Source of the DNA: VYDC01 sp963667515 | Lineage (GTDB): Bacteria > Chloroflexota > Dehalococcoidia > UBA2979 | Assembly: GCA_963667515.2 (NCBI GenBank) | Contig: CAXXXY010000002.1 | Coordinates: 372,001-436,000 of the forward strand | Length of the DNA: 64,000 nucleotides | Direction of reading: 5' to 3' | Shown here: piece by piece, positions 1 through 8,241 of the stretch | Layout of the letters: every line of letters begins with the position of its first letter | Position numbering within the stretch: position 1 is the stretch's first letter | Notes under the pieces: model-generated | What the model was told of the DNA's origin: nothing | What the model saw: the letters and a program-made list of their open reading frames with translations, nothing else | Database searches by the model: none | Position numbers and translations under genes: made by a program

Positions 1-1
1 C

Positions 2-1248
2 GAGGATGCCAGCGCCCGCGAGCTCTACAGGACGGCCCACGCCGCGCCCTCGGCGACCGCGCTCGAGCGGGCCGTCGCCTCGTTTTACCTCGCCGCGATC
101 GCGGAGCGCGCAGGCGACGTCGCGGGGGCGCTCGACCTCTACGCGCGCTCCATCGCGGAGGAGCCGGCCGGCTACCTGGCGGACGACGCGCGCTGGTGGC
201 GCGCGCTGCTGCTGGAGGAGGGGGAGCCCGCGGCCGCCGCCGGGGGTCGCGAGCGGGCGGCCACGGCCTCGCGCTGGCACGCGCTGCTGCGCGCCGAGAC
301 GGGCGCGATCGCGGCGCCGCTGCCGCCGGCGGCGAGCTACGACCCGACGGCGCTCGCCTCGTTGCTAGAGGCGGCGGCGGCGGGCTCGGGGGAGTCGGCC
401 ACGCTGCGGCTGCCGTCCGCGGCCGCGGGCGAGTGGGCACCGAGCAGGGGTGGGGAGGCGGCCGCCCTCGAGTGGATCGATGCGCGCTTCGGGGCGCGGC
501 CCGCCGGCCTCCCGTCCGCCCTCGACGACGGCGCGCTCCGCGTCGCGCTGCTGCTCGCCGAGGTCGGGGAGCCCTCCGTGGCGCGGGCGCTGCTGCGCGA
601 GGTGACGGCGCGCTACCGCGACCGTCCGCACGAGCTCTACGCGATCGCGAGCATCGCCTCGGCCGCGGGCCTCGTGGACTCGGCGCTGTGGGCGGCGGAG
701 ACGCTGCTGCGCCCGCTCGACGCGGCCGCGCGCGCGGAGCTCCCGCCGGCGCTGGCCGCGCTGGCCTACCCCGCGCCGTTCGGCAGCGAAGTGCTGGACG
801 CGGCGGTGGCGGAGGGCGTCCCGCCGCTGCTACTGCTGGCGCTCATGCGGCAGGAGTCGGCGTTCAACCCGCAGGCAGGCTCCTCCGCGCAGGCGTACGG
901 CCTGACGCAGGTGATCGGCCCCACGGGGCGCCAGATCGCGCCTCGCTGGGCGTGCCGTGGGAGCCCGCGCTGCTCTTCGAGCCCGCGAGCTCGCTGCGCT
1001 TCGGCGCGCACTACCTCGCGACGCAGCTCGACGCCTTCGACGGCGACGTGCTGGCGGCGCTCGCCGCCTACAACGGCGGGCCGGCGAACGCGCGACGCTG
1101 GCGAGCGCAGCAGCGCTGTCCGGGGCCCGACGGCTACGTCGCGGCCGTCGACTTCGCGGAGACGCGGCTCTACCTGGAGCGCGTGCTCGCGAACTACGCG
1201 GGGTACCGCTACTACCACGGCGCCGCCCCGGAGCCCGCCCTGCGCTGA
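2..1248 (+). CDS. Soluble lytic murein transglycosylase (5' end outside window, one frameshift)
   Basis: This is the C-terminal part of a periplasmic Slt-type lytic transglycosylase, which cleaves peptidoglycan glycan strands to 1,6-anhydro products. The open frame starts at base 2 with an alpha-helical repeat region (tetratricopeptide-like solenoid). The catalytic SLT domain follows: MRQESAFNP holds the predicted catalytic Glu (codon 854-856), then AYGLTQVI and, near the end, AYNGGPANA. The reading frame changes between about 940 and 943: GLTQVIGPTGRQIA is in one frame and LGVPWEPALLFEPASSLRFG in the next. That fits loss of one base. Both halves align with the family in order, so the gene is either freshly broken or carries a sequencing indel. 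Family assignment is firm; the state of the gene is not. Confidence 0.85.
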   Translation, partial: GCQRPRALQDGPRRALGDRARAGRRLVLPRRDRGARRRRRGGARPLRALHRGGAGRLPGGRRALVARAAAGGGGARGRRRGSRAGGHGLALARAAARRDGRDRGAAAAGGELRPDGARLVARGGGGGLGGVGHAAAAVRGRGRVGTEQGWGGGRPRVDRCALRGAARRPPVRPRRRRAPRRAAARRGRGALRGAGAAARGDGALPRPSARALRDREHRLGRGPRGLGAVGGGDAAAPARRGRARGAPAGAGRAGLPRAVRQRSAGRGGGGGRPAAATAGAHAAGVGVQPAGRLLRAGVRPDAGDRPHGAPDRASLGVPWEPALLFEPASSLRFGAHYLATQLDAFDGDVLAALAAYNGGPANARRWRAQQRCPGPDGYVAAVDFAETRLYLERVLANYAGYRYYHGAAPEPALR

Positions 1249-1283
1249 GGGCGAGGCTGAGCGGGCGGGGGGTCGCGCGTTCG

Positions 1284-1313
1284 TTGCCGCTGCGGCGAGG
1301 CCGCCCCTATACT
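1284..1313 (+). promoter_or_regulatory. Sigma70-type promoter of rpmH-rnpA-yidD
   Basis: TTGCCG (1284-1289) and TATACT (1308-1313) are separated by 18 bases and lie about 110 bases before rpmH. It is one of the best promoter matches in the window and shares the TTGCC(G/C)-N18 layout with the candidate ileS promoter. Predicted from sequence only. Confidence 0.55.
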
Positions 1314-1425
1314 CGGAGCGGCTCGCGCGCGGCTCTCGAGGCCTGCGCGCAGCGCACCACGCCAGCGGTGAGACGGCGGTGACGCGGCGCACGGGCGCGC
1401 GGCCCGCCGGGGGCGGAGCACGCGG

Positions 1426-1563
1426 GTGCCGAAGCGGACGTGGCAGCCGAAGCGCATCCCGCGCAGGCGGAAGCACGGCTTCCGCGCGCGGATGGCCACG
1501 CGCGGCGGGCGCGATGTGATTCGCCGCCGCCGGCAGCGCGGCCGCTCGCGGCTGGCCCTATGA
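1426..1563 (+). CDS. rpmH: 50S ribosomal protein L34
   Basis: A 45-residue, very basic protein starting at GTG 1426. It reads PKRTWQPKRIPRRRKHGF, then RMATRGGRDVIRRRRQRGR, the L34 signature almost end to end. L34 binds 23S rRNA in the large subunit. Length equals the family norm (44-47). It is followed by rnpA after 75 bases, the classic rpmH-rnpA pair usually found near the replication origin. No dnaA lies upstream here; a transglycosylase gene is in its place. Confidence 0.95.
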   Translation: MPKRTWQPKRIPRRRKHGFRARMATRGGRDVIRRRRQRGRSRLAL

Positions 1564-1576
1564 CAGGGAGATCGCT

Positions 1577-1622
1577 GTAGCGGGGCGTCACAGTAGCGGG
1601 GCGTCACAGTAGCCGGGGCGTC
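1577..1622 (+). repeat. 16-bp tandem repeat, three copies, between rpmH and rnpA
   Basis: The unit GTAGCGGGGCGTCACA occurs at 1577-1592 and 1593-1608, with a third, slightly altered copy at 1609-1622 (one extra C, truncated). It fills most of the spacer in front of rnpA and would be part of the operon mRNA. Function unknown. Confidence 0.8.
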
Positions 1623-1638
1623 GCCGCGAGGGGCCGCC

Positions 1639-1983
1639 GTGGCTGTCGCGCTCGATCGGCTGCGGCGCAGCTCCGAGATCAGCGAGACGCTGCGCCGAGG
1701 GAAGCGCGCTCGGCAGCGGCTGGTGCACGTGGTGGCGCGCCCGAACGGCCTCCCGCGCAGCCGGCTCGCGCTCTCTGTGGGCAAGCGGGTGGGGTCGGCG
1801 GTCGCCCGCAACCGGGTCAAGCGTCGGTTGCGGGCGCTGCTACGCTCCCGGCCGCCGCGCGAGGGGTACGATATAGTGGTCACCGCTCACGCTGGCGCCG
1901 GCTCTGTGACCTTTGACGAGCTGTGCGGAGAGACGGAGCGCTGCCTGGAGCTGTTGGGCATCCTGTCGGCGGAGGACGCGTGA
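1639..1983 (+). CDS. rnpA: Ribonuclease P protein component
   Basis: This is the protein subunit of RNase P, which helps the RNA subunit bind and cleave pre-tRNA 5' leaders. It has 114 residues from a GTG start, the usual family size. The RNR signature is seen as SVGKRVGSAVARNRVKRRLR (residues 46-65), preceded by a basic N-terminal half. Its stop overlaps the GTG of yidD by four bases (GTGA), indicating translational coupling. Confidence 0.95.
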   Translation: MAVALDRLRRSSEISETLRRGKRARQRLVHVVARPNGLPRSRLALSVGKRVGSAVARNRVKRRLRALLRSRPPREGYDIVVTAHAGAGSVTFDELCGETERCLELLGILSAEDA

Positions 1984-2261
1984 GCTTCCTGCTGAAGGGC
2001 GTCATACGCCTCTATCAGCTGCTGCTGTCGCCGATGATCGGCCCGGCGTGCCGCTACGAGCCGAGCTGCTCGCGCTACGCGCACGAGGCGATCGAGCGGC
2101 ACGGGCCGCTGCGCGGGAGCTGGCGGGCGCTGCGCCGCCTCGGGCGCTGCCGCCCCGGCTCGGCGGGCGGCTACGATCCGGTGCCCGATCGCACCGCCGA
2201 GGCCGCGCCGGCGGCGCTCCACGCGCGCCACGGCGGCGAGCCGCCGGCCGTCGCGCGCTGA
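1980..2261 (+). CDS. yidD: Membrane protein insertion efficiency factor YidD
   Basis: A 93-residue membrane-associated protein thought to assist YidC-dependent insertion. The GTG start at 1980 overlaps the rnpA stop. The family signature is clear: LYQLLLSP, then CRYEPSCSRYAHEAIERHG (Cys24, Cys30). The C-terminal 25 residues are low complexity. Its TGA overlaps the ATG of the next gene inside the parS palindrome. The order rpmH-rnpA-yidD-yidC matches the conserved cluster, except that one lipoprotein gene is inserted. Confidence 0.93.
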   Translation: MSFLLKGVIRLYQLLLSPMIGPACRYEPSCSRYAHEAIERHGPLRGSWRALRRLGRCRPGSAGGYDPVPDRTAEAAPAALHARHGGEPPAVAR

Positions 2262-3439
2262 TGTTTCACGTGAAACATCGCCGTCTGAATCCCTTCCGCC
2301 CGGCCCGCCTTCGCCCAGCGCGTCGCCGGGCGCCGCTCCTCGCGGTGCTCGCCGCCGTCTCGCTGCTCGCCGCGGGGTGCGTCGGTGGCAACTTCGCGAG
2401 CCCCACGGGCTGGGCCTCCCCCGTCGACGCCGGCGACGTGATCCTCGTGCAGAGCGAGCGCGGCCGCCTCGACGCCCTCGAGCTGACCGCGAGCGGCGGC
2501 GTGCTGGAGCGCTGGCACTACCCCGTCTCGGACGACGGCGTCGACCTCGGCGCCATCTACGCCACGCCGATCGTCGAGGACGGCGTCATCTACCTCGCGG
2601 GCTTCTCGGGCGACGTGGTGGCGCTGAGCGTGGCCACGGGTCGCCCGATCGCCGGCTGGGGGGCGCGCCCGGTGCGCCTCGACGGCCACATCGTCGCCAC
2701 CCCCGCGTTCGACGGCGATCGGCTCTACGTCGCGACGGACCGCGGGCGGGTGACCGCGCTTGACGCCGCGACCGGCGCCCCCGGCGATGTCCTGCTCGAC
2801 GTGGGCGGCAACGCCTCCATCTGGGGCGATCCGGTGCTGGTCGGCGGCACGCTCTACGTCGGCGACCTCAACAGCACGCTGCACGCCATCCGCGTCGACT
2901 CGGGCGAGGAGCGCTGGGCGCGGCGCCTGGACGGTGCGCTGGCCGCGCCGCTTCAGCTCAGCCGCGAGCTGCTGCTCGCCGGCGCGCTCGACTCGCACCT
3001 CTACGCGCTCGACGCCGACGCCGAGGGCGTGCTGAGCTGGAGCTTCGAGGGCGACAACTGGTTCTGGTCGCGCCCGCTCGTCGCGGGGGACGTCGTCTAC
3101 GCGCCCACCGTCGAGGGCACGATCTACGCCATCGATCGCGCCTCCGGCGAGGAGCGCTGGAGCTTCGAGACGGACGCCTCGCAGATTCGCACCGCGCTGG
3201 CGCTGGCGGACGGCGTGCTCGTCGCCGCCGACCGCGATGGCAAGCTCTTCGGCATCTCGCCCGCGAACGGCACGCTGCTCTGGGAGAGCACGCTCGACGA
3301 CGATGTGCTCGCCGACCCGCTGGTGCGCGGCTCGGAGCTGCTCTACGTGACCACGGACGGCGATCTCATGCGCGTCCACCCCCAGGACGGCCGTGTCGAG
3401 CGCATCTCGCGCGTCTCGATCGCGCCGCAGAGCGGGTAG
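2261..3439 (+). CDS. PQQ-repeat (BamB-like) beta-propeller lipoprotein
   Basis: A 392-residue predicted lipoprotein. A basic N-region is followed by a hydrophobic stretch and the lipobox LLAAGC (Cys40). The rest is a run of beta-propeller blades with PQQ/quinoprotein-type repeats, such as YATPIVEDGVIYLAG, GDPVLVGGTLYVGD and APTVEGTIYAIDRASGEERW. Such propellers usually act as extracytoplasmic scaffolds; an enzymatic role is not indicated. The ATG at 2261 overlaps the yidD stop, and an in-frame GTG at 2270 is a possible alternative. The start lies inside parS, so ParB binding could affect its expression. Its position between yidD and yidC hints at a role in membrane protein biogenesis, which is inference. 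Confidence 0.85.
   Translation: MFHVKHRRLNPFRPARLRPARRRAPLLAVLAAVSLLAAGCVGGNFASPTGWASPVDAGDVILVQSERGRLDALELTASGGVLERWHYPVSDDGVDLGAIYATPIVEDGVIYLAGFSGDVVALSVATGRPIAGWGARPVRLDGHIVATPAFDGDRLYVATDRGRVTALDAATGAPGDVLLDVGGNASIWGDPVLVGGTLYVGDLNSTLHAIRVDSGEERWARRLDGALAAPLQLSRELLLAGALDSHLYALDADAEGVLSWSFEGDNWFWSRPLVAGDVVYAPTVEGTIYAIDRASGEERWSFETDASQIRTALALADGVLVAADRDGKLFGISPANGTLLWESTLDDDVLADPLVRGSELLYVTTDGDLMRVHPQDGRVERISRVSIAPQSG
2262..2277. promoter_or_regulatory. parS centromere site (ParB-binding palindrome)
   Basis: TGTTTCACGTGAAACA is a perfect match to the consensus chromosomal parS, with palindromy extending to 18 bases (2261-2278). ParB would load here as a CTP-dependent clamp for origin segregation; parA and parB lie 4 kb downstream. 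The site overlaps the yidD stop and supplies the first codons of the following gene (MFHVKH). It is the only exact copy noticed in the window. Confidence 0.95.
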
Positions 3440-3445
3440 CCGCGC

Positions 3446-4435
3446 ATGCCCATCGGCTTCCTCTGGCAGACGTTCCTGGAGACGCCGCTCATCAACCTGA
3501 TGGTGGCGCTCTCGGCGCTCACCTTCGGCTCGTATGGCCTCGCGATCCTGCTCTTCACCGTCCTCTCGCGCGCCCTCACCTTCCCGCTGACGCTGCGCAC
3601 GCTGCACTCTATGCGGGCGCTGCAGGAGGTGCAGCCGCGGATCCAGGAGATCCAGAAGAAGTACTCGGACCCCAAGCGCCGCTCCGAGGAGACGATGAAG
3701 CTCTACCGGGAGCTCGGCGTGAACCCGCTGGGCTGCCTGGGGCCGCAGCTGATCCAGCTCCCCGTCTTCATCGCGCTCTACCAGGTCATCCGCATCACGC
3801 TGGGCACGACGCCCGAGAGCGTGCTCTCGCTCTCGGGCCGCCTCTACGACTTCGAGCTGGTGCAGTCGGCGATCCCGCTCTCCACGAGCTTCCTCTTCCT
3901 CGACCTGCGCGAGAACGGGCCGATCTGGCTCGTCGCGTCCGTCTTCGCCGCGATGTGGCTGCAGCAGCGCATCTCCAGCGGTCGCACCCGATCCACGGTG
4001 TCCGCCAACGCGCAGCAGGCGCAGATGAACCAGATGATGCAGTGGATGATGCCGGCTATATTCTCGTGGTTCGTGCTCATCGTGCCGGCGGGCCTGGGGA
4101 TCTACTGGGCGGCGAGCACCGTGATCGGCATCGTTCTGCAGTGGATCTTCGTGGGCCCCGGCGACTTCACCTGGGGCTCGCTGATACCGGCCGTGGTGCG
4201 CGAGCGCCTCGGCCTGCCAACCGCCACCCCTGCGCGAGCGTCTCGCCCCCGCGCCGCGACCGACGACGATCGGTCCGCGGACGACGAGGACGAGGCCAGC
4301 GCGCGTTCCGAGACGAGGACGGACGATGAACACACGGGTCGTGGAAGTCAGCGGGAAAACGGTCGACGAGGCCGTCGCACGGGCTCTCGGTCAACTCGGC
4401 CTCCACCGCGATCAGGTCGACGTAGACATCGTTAG
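3446..4435 (+). CDS. yidC: Membrane protein insertase YidC/Oxa1
   Basis: This is the insertase for Sec-dependent and Sec-independent inner-membrane proteins. It is a short form without the large periplasmic domain of E. coli YidC. Hydrophobic segments occur near residues 15-45, 100-120, 165-180 and 205-240. The coiled, basic cytoplasmic loop (LQEVQPRIQEIQKKY) and MMPAIFSWFVLIVPAGLGIYW are typical. The last 85 or so residues are charged and disordered. The frame overlaps jag by 110 bases, which is unusual. A one-base shift upstream would end it at TGA 4327-4329, a neat four-base overlap with the jag ATG, so the tail may be an indel artefact. Confidence 0.92.
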   Translation: MPIGFLWQTFLETPLINLMVALSALTFGSYGLAILLFTVLSRALTFPLTLRTLHSMRALQEVQPRIQEIQKKYSDPKRRSEETMKLYRELGVNPLGCLGPQLIQLPVFIALYQVIRITLGTTPESVLSLSGRLYDFELVQSAIPLSTSFLFLDLRENGPIWLVASVFAAMWLQQRISSGRTRSTVSANAQQAQMNQMMQWMMPAIFSWFVLIVPAGLGIYWAASTVIGIVLQWIFVGPGDFTWGSLIPAVVRERLGLPTATPARASRPRAATDDDRSADDEDEASARSETRTDDEHTGRGSQRENGRRGRRTGSRSTRPPPRSGRRRHR

Positions 4436-5431
4436 CGAGGGTCGCGGCGGCTTCCTCGGCATCGGCTCCGAGGATGCGGTGGTTCGCGTCACCGCGAAGC
4501 CGTCGGGGGGCTCCTCGTTGACGGCGGAGCTCGGCGAGGCGGCGGGCGGCCCGGCGCGCCGGCGCGGTCGGCGGGGCGGGGGCGGGCGCGGTCGTGGCGG
4601 GGGCGGTGACGGCGGTGAGGCGTCCGCCGACGAGCCGCCGCGCCGCGAGGGCGCCACCGCTGTCGGTGCGACCGATGTCGCGCCCGGCGACGACGAGGAG
4701 CCGCCGCGACGCGTGGACGTCGAGGGCCAGGGCCAGGGCGGTCGCCGGGCGGTCGCGACGGTCGCGGTGGTGGCGGCGACCGCGGCGGGCGTCCCGATCG
4801 AGGCGGGCGCGGCGATCGAGGCGATCGCGGGGGCCGCGGCGGGCGCTCGCGCGGCCGGCGCGGGGGCGGCGCGCCGATCACGGGCGAGGTGCGCATCCCG
4901 GGGCAGCCGGCGGATCCGCCCGCGCCCGTCCAGGAGTGGGAAGACCCGATCGACCTCGCTGGGCACACGCTCCGCGACATCCTGAACCTGCTGGGACTGA
5001 CCGAAACGGAGATTCGCGCTCGCGACCCCGAGACCGCTGGTGACGGCGCGGGCAGAACAGAACAGGTGTTCGATATCGTTGCGCTCGACGACGACACGGC
5101 CGACGAGCTCGGAGGGCTGATCGGGCGGCGCGGCCAGACGCTGACGTCGCTCCAGTACCTCGTCAACGTCATCTCGGCGCGACGGCTGGGCGGCGACCAC
5201 GTCTTCACCGTGGACGTGGAGGGCTACCGGCATCGCCGCGAGCGCTCGCTGGTGCAGATGGCGCACGAGATCGCGGACGAGGTACGCGACAGCGGCGACG
5301 TGATCACCCTCGAGCCGCTGCCCGCTGCCGAGCGGCGCATCATCCACCTCGCGATCGAGGGCGAGGAGGGCGTGCGCTCGGAGAGCGTGGGCGAGGGCGA
5401 GGATCGCCAGGTCGAGGTGCTGCCCGAGTAG
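4326..5431 (+). CDS. jag: Jag/KhpB RNA-binding protein (Jag_N-KH-R3H), frameshifted
   Basis: A cytoplasmic RNA-binding protein that normally follows yidC. The N-terminal Jag_N domain is intact from ATG 4326 (VEVSGKTVDEAVARAL, then GGFLGIGSEDAVVRV). An Arg/Gly-rich linker follows. The KH domain with LIGRRGQTLTSLQYLVN and the R3H domain (EGYRHRRERSL, AAERRIIH) lie in a different frame. The switch falls near 4740-4750, in a G/C run inside the RGG linker, and equals one missing base. Translating the third frame from about 4742 gives an RGG-rich stretch that joins smoothly to the KH domain. Domain order and neighbourhood make identity secure; the lesion is probably a sequencing indel. Confidence 0.88.
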
Positions 5432-5454
5432 CCGCCACCGGGCGCCGTCGTCGA

Positions 5455-6432
5455 ATGGGGGCGCGCGTGGCCGGCCGGCGGGCGCCGCTGCTGATCGTCG
5501 GCGCCGTCACCGTGGACGAGCCGGGCGGGCGCGAGGTCGCGGGGGGCGCCGCGATCTACGCCGCGCTCGTCGCCTCGGCGTTCGGGCTGCGCGCGCGCGT
5601 GCTGACCACGGGCGGCCCCGACGCCGACCTCGCGCCCCTCGACCCGCACGAGCTGCGCGCGCTCCCCGCGCCGCGCACGCTCCGCTTCGCGCACGAGGCC
5701 GCGCCGAGGGGCGCAGGCGCGAGGGCTGGCGCGTCGCGGGCCGCCCGAGCCGCGGACGACGCCGCGCCGGCAGGGGGCGGGCGCCGGCTGCGGCTGCTCG
5801 CGCGCCCCGGGCGGCGCCTGCGCGCCGCCGATCTGCCGGCGCACTGGGGCGACGAGCGCGCGCTCTTCCTCGGCCCGCTGCTGCCCGACGACCTCGATCT
5901 CGCCTCATTCGCCTCGCACCCCGCGCCGCACATCGTGGTCGCGGGGCAGGGGCCGCAGCGCCGCGTGGGCGCGGGCGGGGCGATCGCGCCGCGCCGCTCG
6001 CCCGCGCCCGCGCTGCTGGCGCTGCTCGGTGCGCTGGGCAGCCGCGCGACGCTCGTGCTCGCTGAGGAGGAGTGCGCGGGCTGGCGCAGCTCGGGGCGCG
6101 CCGCGCTCGCCGCCACGGGGGCGCGGCTGCTGGTGACGCGCGGGCCGCTGGGCGCGGAGCTGCGCGAGCCGGGCTCGGCGCCGCTCGCCGTCGCGCCCTG
6201 CCCCGCGCGCGAGCTGGATGCGACGGGCGCGGGCGATGTCTTTGCGGCGGCGTTTATACTCGCGCTGGCGGCGACCCGCCCCGGCGGGGCTGCGGGGGCG
6301 GCCGCGCTCGCTGCCTGCTTCGCGGCGGCGGCCGTCGAGCGCTCAGGCCCCGAGCCACTGCCGTTGCGCGCGGAGATCGAGCGTCGCCTGCGTCTACGGA
6401 CGGATCGCGGCGCCGGGGGGCGGTCCACGTGA
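5455..6432 (+). CDS. PfkB-family (ribokinase-like) carbohydrate kinase
   Basis: A 325-residue ribokinase-fold kinase. The N-terminal strand is LLIVGAVTVDEPGG, followed by the GG motif in VAGGAAIYAALVAS. The C-terminal PfkB signature is DATGAGDVFAAAF (from about residue 255), where the second Asp is the expected catalytic base and GAGD forms the anion hole. The middle, which normally defines the substrate, is Ala/Arg-rich and poorly conserved, so the substrate cannot be named. The stop overlaps the parA start by four bases, so it is transcribed into parAB. Confidence 0.8.
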   Translation: MGARVAGRRAPLLIVGAVTVDEPGGREVAGGAAIYAALVASAFGLRARVLTTGGPDADLAPLDPHELRALPAPRTLRFAHEAAPRGAGARAGASRAARAADDAAPAGGGRRLRLLARPGRRLRAADLPAHWGDERALFLGPLLPDDLDLASFASHPAPHIVVAGQGPQRRVGAGGAIAPRRSPAPALLALLGALGSRATLVLAEEECAGWRSSGRAALAATGARLLVTRGPLGAELREPGSAPLAVAPCPARELDATGAGDVFAAAFILALAATRPGGAAGAAALAACFAAAAVERSGPEPLPLRAEIERRLRLRTDRGAGGRST

Positions 6433-7316
6433 GCGTCGTGATTGCGATCGCCAACCAGAAGGGCGGCGTCGGCAAGACGACCACCGCGGTCTCGATCGCG
6501 GCGGGCGCGGCCGCGCGCGGGCTGCGCGTGCTGCTGATCGACGCCGATCCGCAGGCCAACTCCAGTTCGGCGCTGGGCGTGCGGCCGGGCGAGCGCGGCG
6601 GCCTCTACGAGGTGCTGGTCGAGGATCGGCCGCTCGCGGGGGCGGTGGTCGCCAGCGAGACGCCGGGGCTGTGGCTGGCGCCCACGACGGCGGCGCTCGC
6701 CGGCGCCGAGGTGGAGCTCGTCACCTCGATGGCGCGCGAGTACCGCCTGCGGCGCGTGCTGGAGCCCGTCCGCGACGCCTACGACCTGCTGCTCATCGAC
6801 TGCCCGCCCTCGCTGGGGCTGCTCACCGTGAACGCGCTCGCCGCGGCCGACGAGGTGATCGTGCCGGTGCAGTGCGAGTACCTCGCGCTGGAGGGGCTGG
6901 GGCAGCTCGCGCACAGCATCGAGCTGGTGCGCGCGAACCTCAACCCGGCGCTGCGGCTGCGCGGCGTGCTGCTGACCATGTTCGACGCGCGCACCAACCT
7001 CGGCCGGCAGGTGCAGGACGAGGTGCGCCGCCACTTCGACAGCACCTTCGAGACGGTGATCCCGCGCTCGGTGCGGCTCGCGGAGGCGCCCAGTCACGGC
7101 GAGCCGATCCAGCTCTACGACCCGCTCTCGGCGGGCGCGCTCGCCTACGAGCGGCTGGTCGACGAGCTGCTGACGCGGCTGCGTGCCTCGGCGGTGGCGC
7201 TGCCGCTGGCGGGGCCGGGGGCGAGCGCGGGCGCGGGTGCGGCGCCGGTCGCGGCGGGCCAATCCGCGAGGCCAACGGCGGGCGTGCACGCGGGGGAGGC
7301 CGACGGTGACGCGTAG
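6429..7316 (+). CDS. parA: Chromosome partitioning ATPase ParA (Soj-like)
   Basis: A 295-residue deviant Walker ATPase that drives ParB-parS complexes apart over the nucleoid. The start is GTG 6429, giving VSVVIAIANQ directly followed by the Walker A motif KGGVGKTT (Lys11 signature, Lys16). A' motif DADPQANSS and Walker B LLLIDCPPS follow. There is no N-terminal HTH, as in chromosomal (type Ib-like) ParA proteins. The last 35 residues are low complexity. It overlaps both neighbours, forming a tight operon with parB. Confidence 0.95.
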   Translation: MSVVIAIANQKGGVGKTTTAVSIAAGAAARGLRVLLIDADPQANSSSALGVRPGERGGLYEVLVEDRPLAGAVVASETPGLWLAPTTAALAGAEVELVTSMAREYRLRRVLEPVRDAYDLLLIDCPPSLGLLTVNALAAADEVIVPVQCEYLALEGLGQLAHSIELVRANLNPALRLRGVLLTMFDARTNLGRQVQDEVRRHFDSTFETVIPRSVRLAEAPSHGEPIQLYDPLSAGALAYERLVDELLTRLRASAVALPLAGPGASAGAGAAPVAAGQSARPTAGVHAGEADGDA

Positions 7317-8241
7317 AGGCGGGCTGGGCCGAGGGCTGGAGGCGCTGATACCGGTGGCGCCGGGCGAGCCGGATCCGCGGCTCCCCGTGCGCGAGGTCGC
7401 GGTCGACCGCATCGCCGCGAACCCGCAGCAGCCGCGCAGCGCGATCGATCCGCGGGCGCTCGCCGAGCTGACGAACTCGATCCGCGAGCACGGCATCATC
7501 CAGCCGCTGCTGGTCTCGGAGCTCGGCGCCTCCGAGTTCGACGGGGGCGAGGCCGTGGAGGCGCCCCGCTACCAGCTGATTGCGGGCGAGCGGCGGCTGC
7601 GCGCCGCGCGCGCGGCGGGCCTCGATCGCGTGCCGGTGGTGGTACGGCAGAGCACGCCGCAGCAGCTGCTGGAGCTCGCGATCGTGGAGAACGTGCAGCG
7701 CGCCGACCTCGGCCCACTGGAGGAGGCGGTCGCCTACCAGCGGCTCGCCGAGGACTTCGAGCTGACGCAGCAGCAGGTGGCCGCGCGCGTCGGCCGCTCG
7801 CGCACGGCCGTCACGAACACGATGCGGCTGCTGGAGCTGCCGGACGAGGTGCGGCGCTCGCTGGCCGCGGGCGAGATCACGGCGGGCCACGGGCGCGCGC
7901 TGCTGGGCCTGCCCGGCGACGAGGCGCGCATCGCCGCCTGGCGCCGCGTGGTCGACGGGGGTTGGAACGTCCGCCAGACGGAGAGCATGGTGCGGGCCGC
8001 GAGCGCGCCCGCGGCCGACGCCCCGGCCCCGCCGCCGCCGGGCGTGGTGCGCGACGCGGCCCGCGAGGTCGCCGAGGCGGAGACGCTGGCCGTCGTGGCG
8101 GCGCTGGAGCGCGCGCTGGGCACGCGCGTACGCATGCGGCGCGGCCGGCGCGGCCGTGGCTCGCTGACGATCCACTTCTACACCGACGAGGAGCTCGAGG
8201 GCGTGCTGGAGCGGTTGCTCGCGGGCGAGGAGGTGCGGTGA
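7306..8241 (+). CDS. parB: Chromosome partitioning protein ParB
   Basis: A 311-residue CTP-dependent DNA clamp that loads at parS. It starts at GTG 7306, inside the end of parA. The N-terminal stretch RRGGLGRGLEALIP is the usual ParA-contact region. The ParB/CTP-binding motifs are NPQQPR (39-44), GERRLRAAR (94-102) and ENVQRADLGPLEEA (about 128-141). A helix-turn-helix (LTQQQVAARVGRSRTAVTNTMRLLELP) follows, then a C-terminal dimerisation segment ending VLERLLAGEEVR. Its cognate site is the parS at 2262. Confidence 0.95.
   Translation: MTRRGGLGRGLEALIPVAPGEPDPRLPVREVAVDRIAANPQQPRSAIDPRALAELTNSIREHGIIQPLLVSELGASEFDGGEAVEAPRYQLIAGERRLRAARAAGLDRVPVVVRQSTPQQLLELAIVENVQRADLGPLEEAVAYQRLAEDFELTQQQVAARVGRSRTAVTNTMRLLELPDEVRRSLAAGEITAGHGRALLGLPGDEARIAAWRRVVDGGWNVRQTESMVRAASAPAADAPAPPPPGVVRDAAREVAEAETLAVVAALERALGTRVRMRRGRRGRGSLTIHFYTDEELEGVLERLLAGEEVR

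Noticed and set aside
1..2300. Replication origin (oriC/dnaA boxes)
   Set aside because: rpmH-rnpA and parS suggest proximity, but no dnaA gene and no cluster of DnaA boxes is visible.
2171..4333. Very long minus-strand open frame opposite the lipoprotein and yidC genes
   Set aside because: It is Arg/His/Ala-rich without domains and mirrors codon bias of real genes on the plus strand, a usual effect of extreme GC.
6218..7309. Alternative plus-strand frame across parA
   Set aside because: Arg/Gly-rich shadow of parA without motifs.
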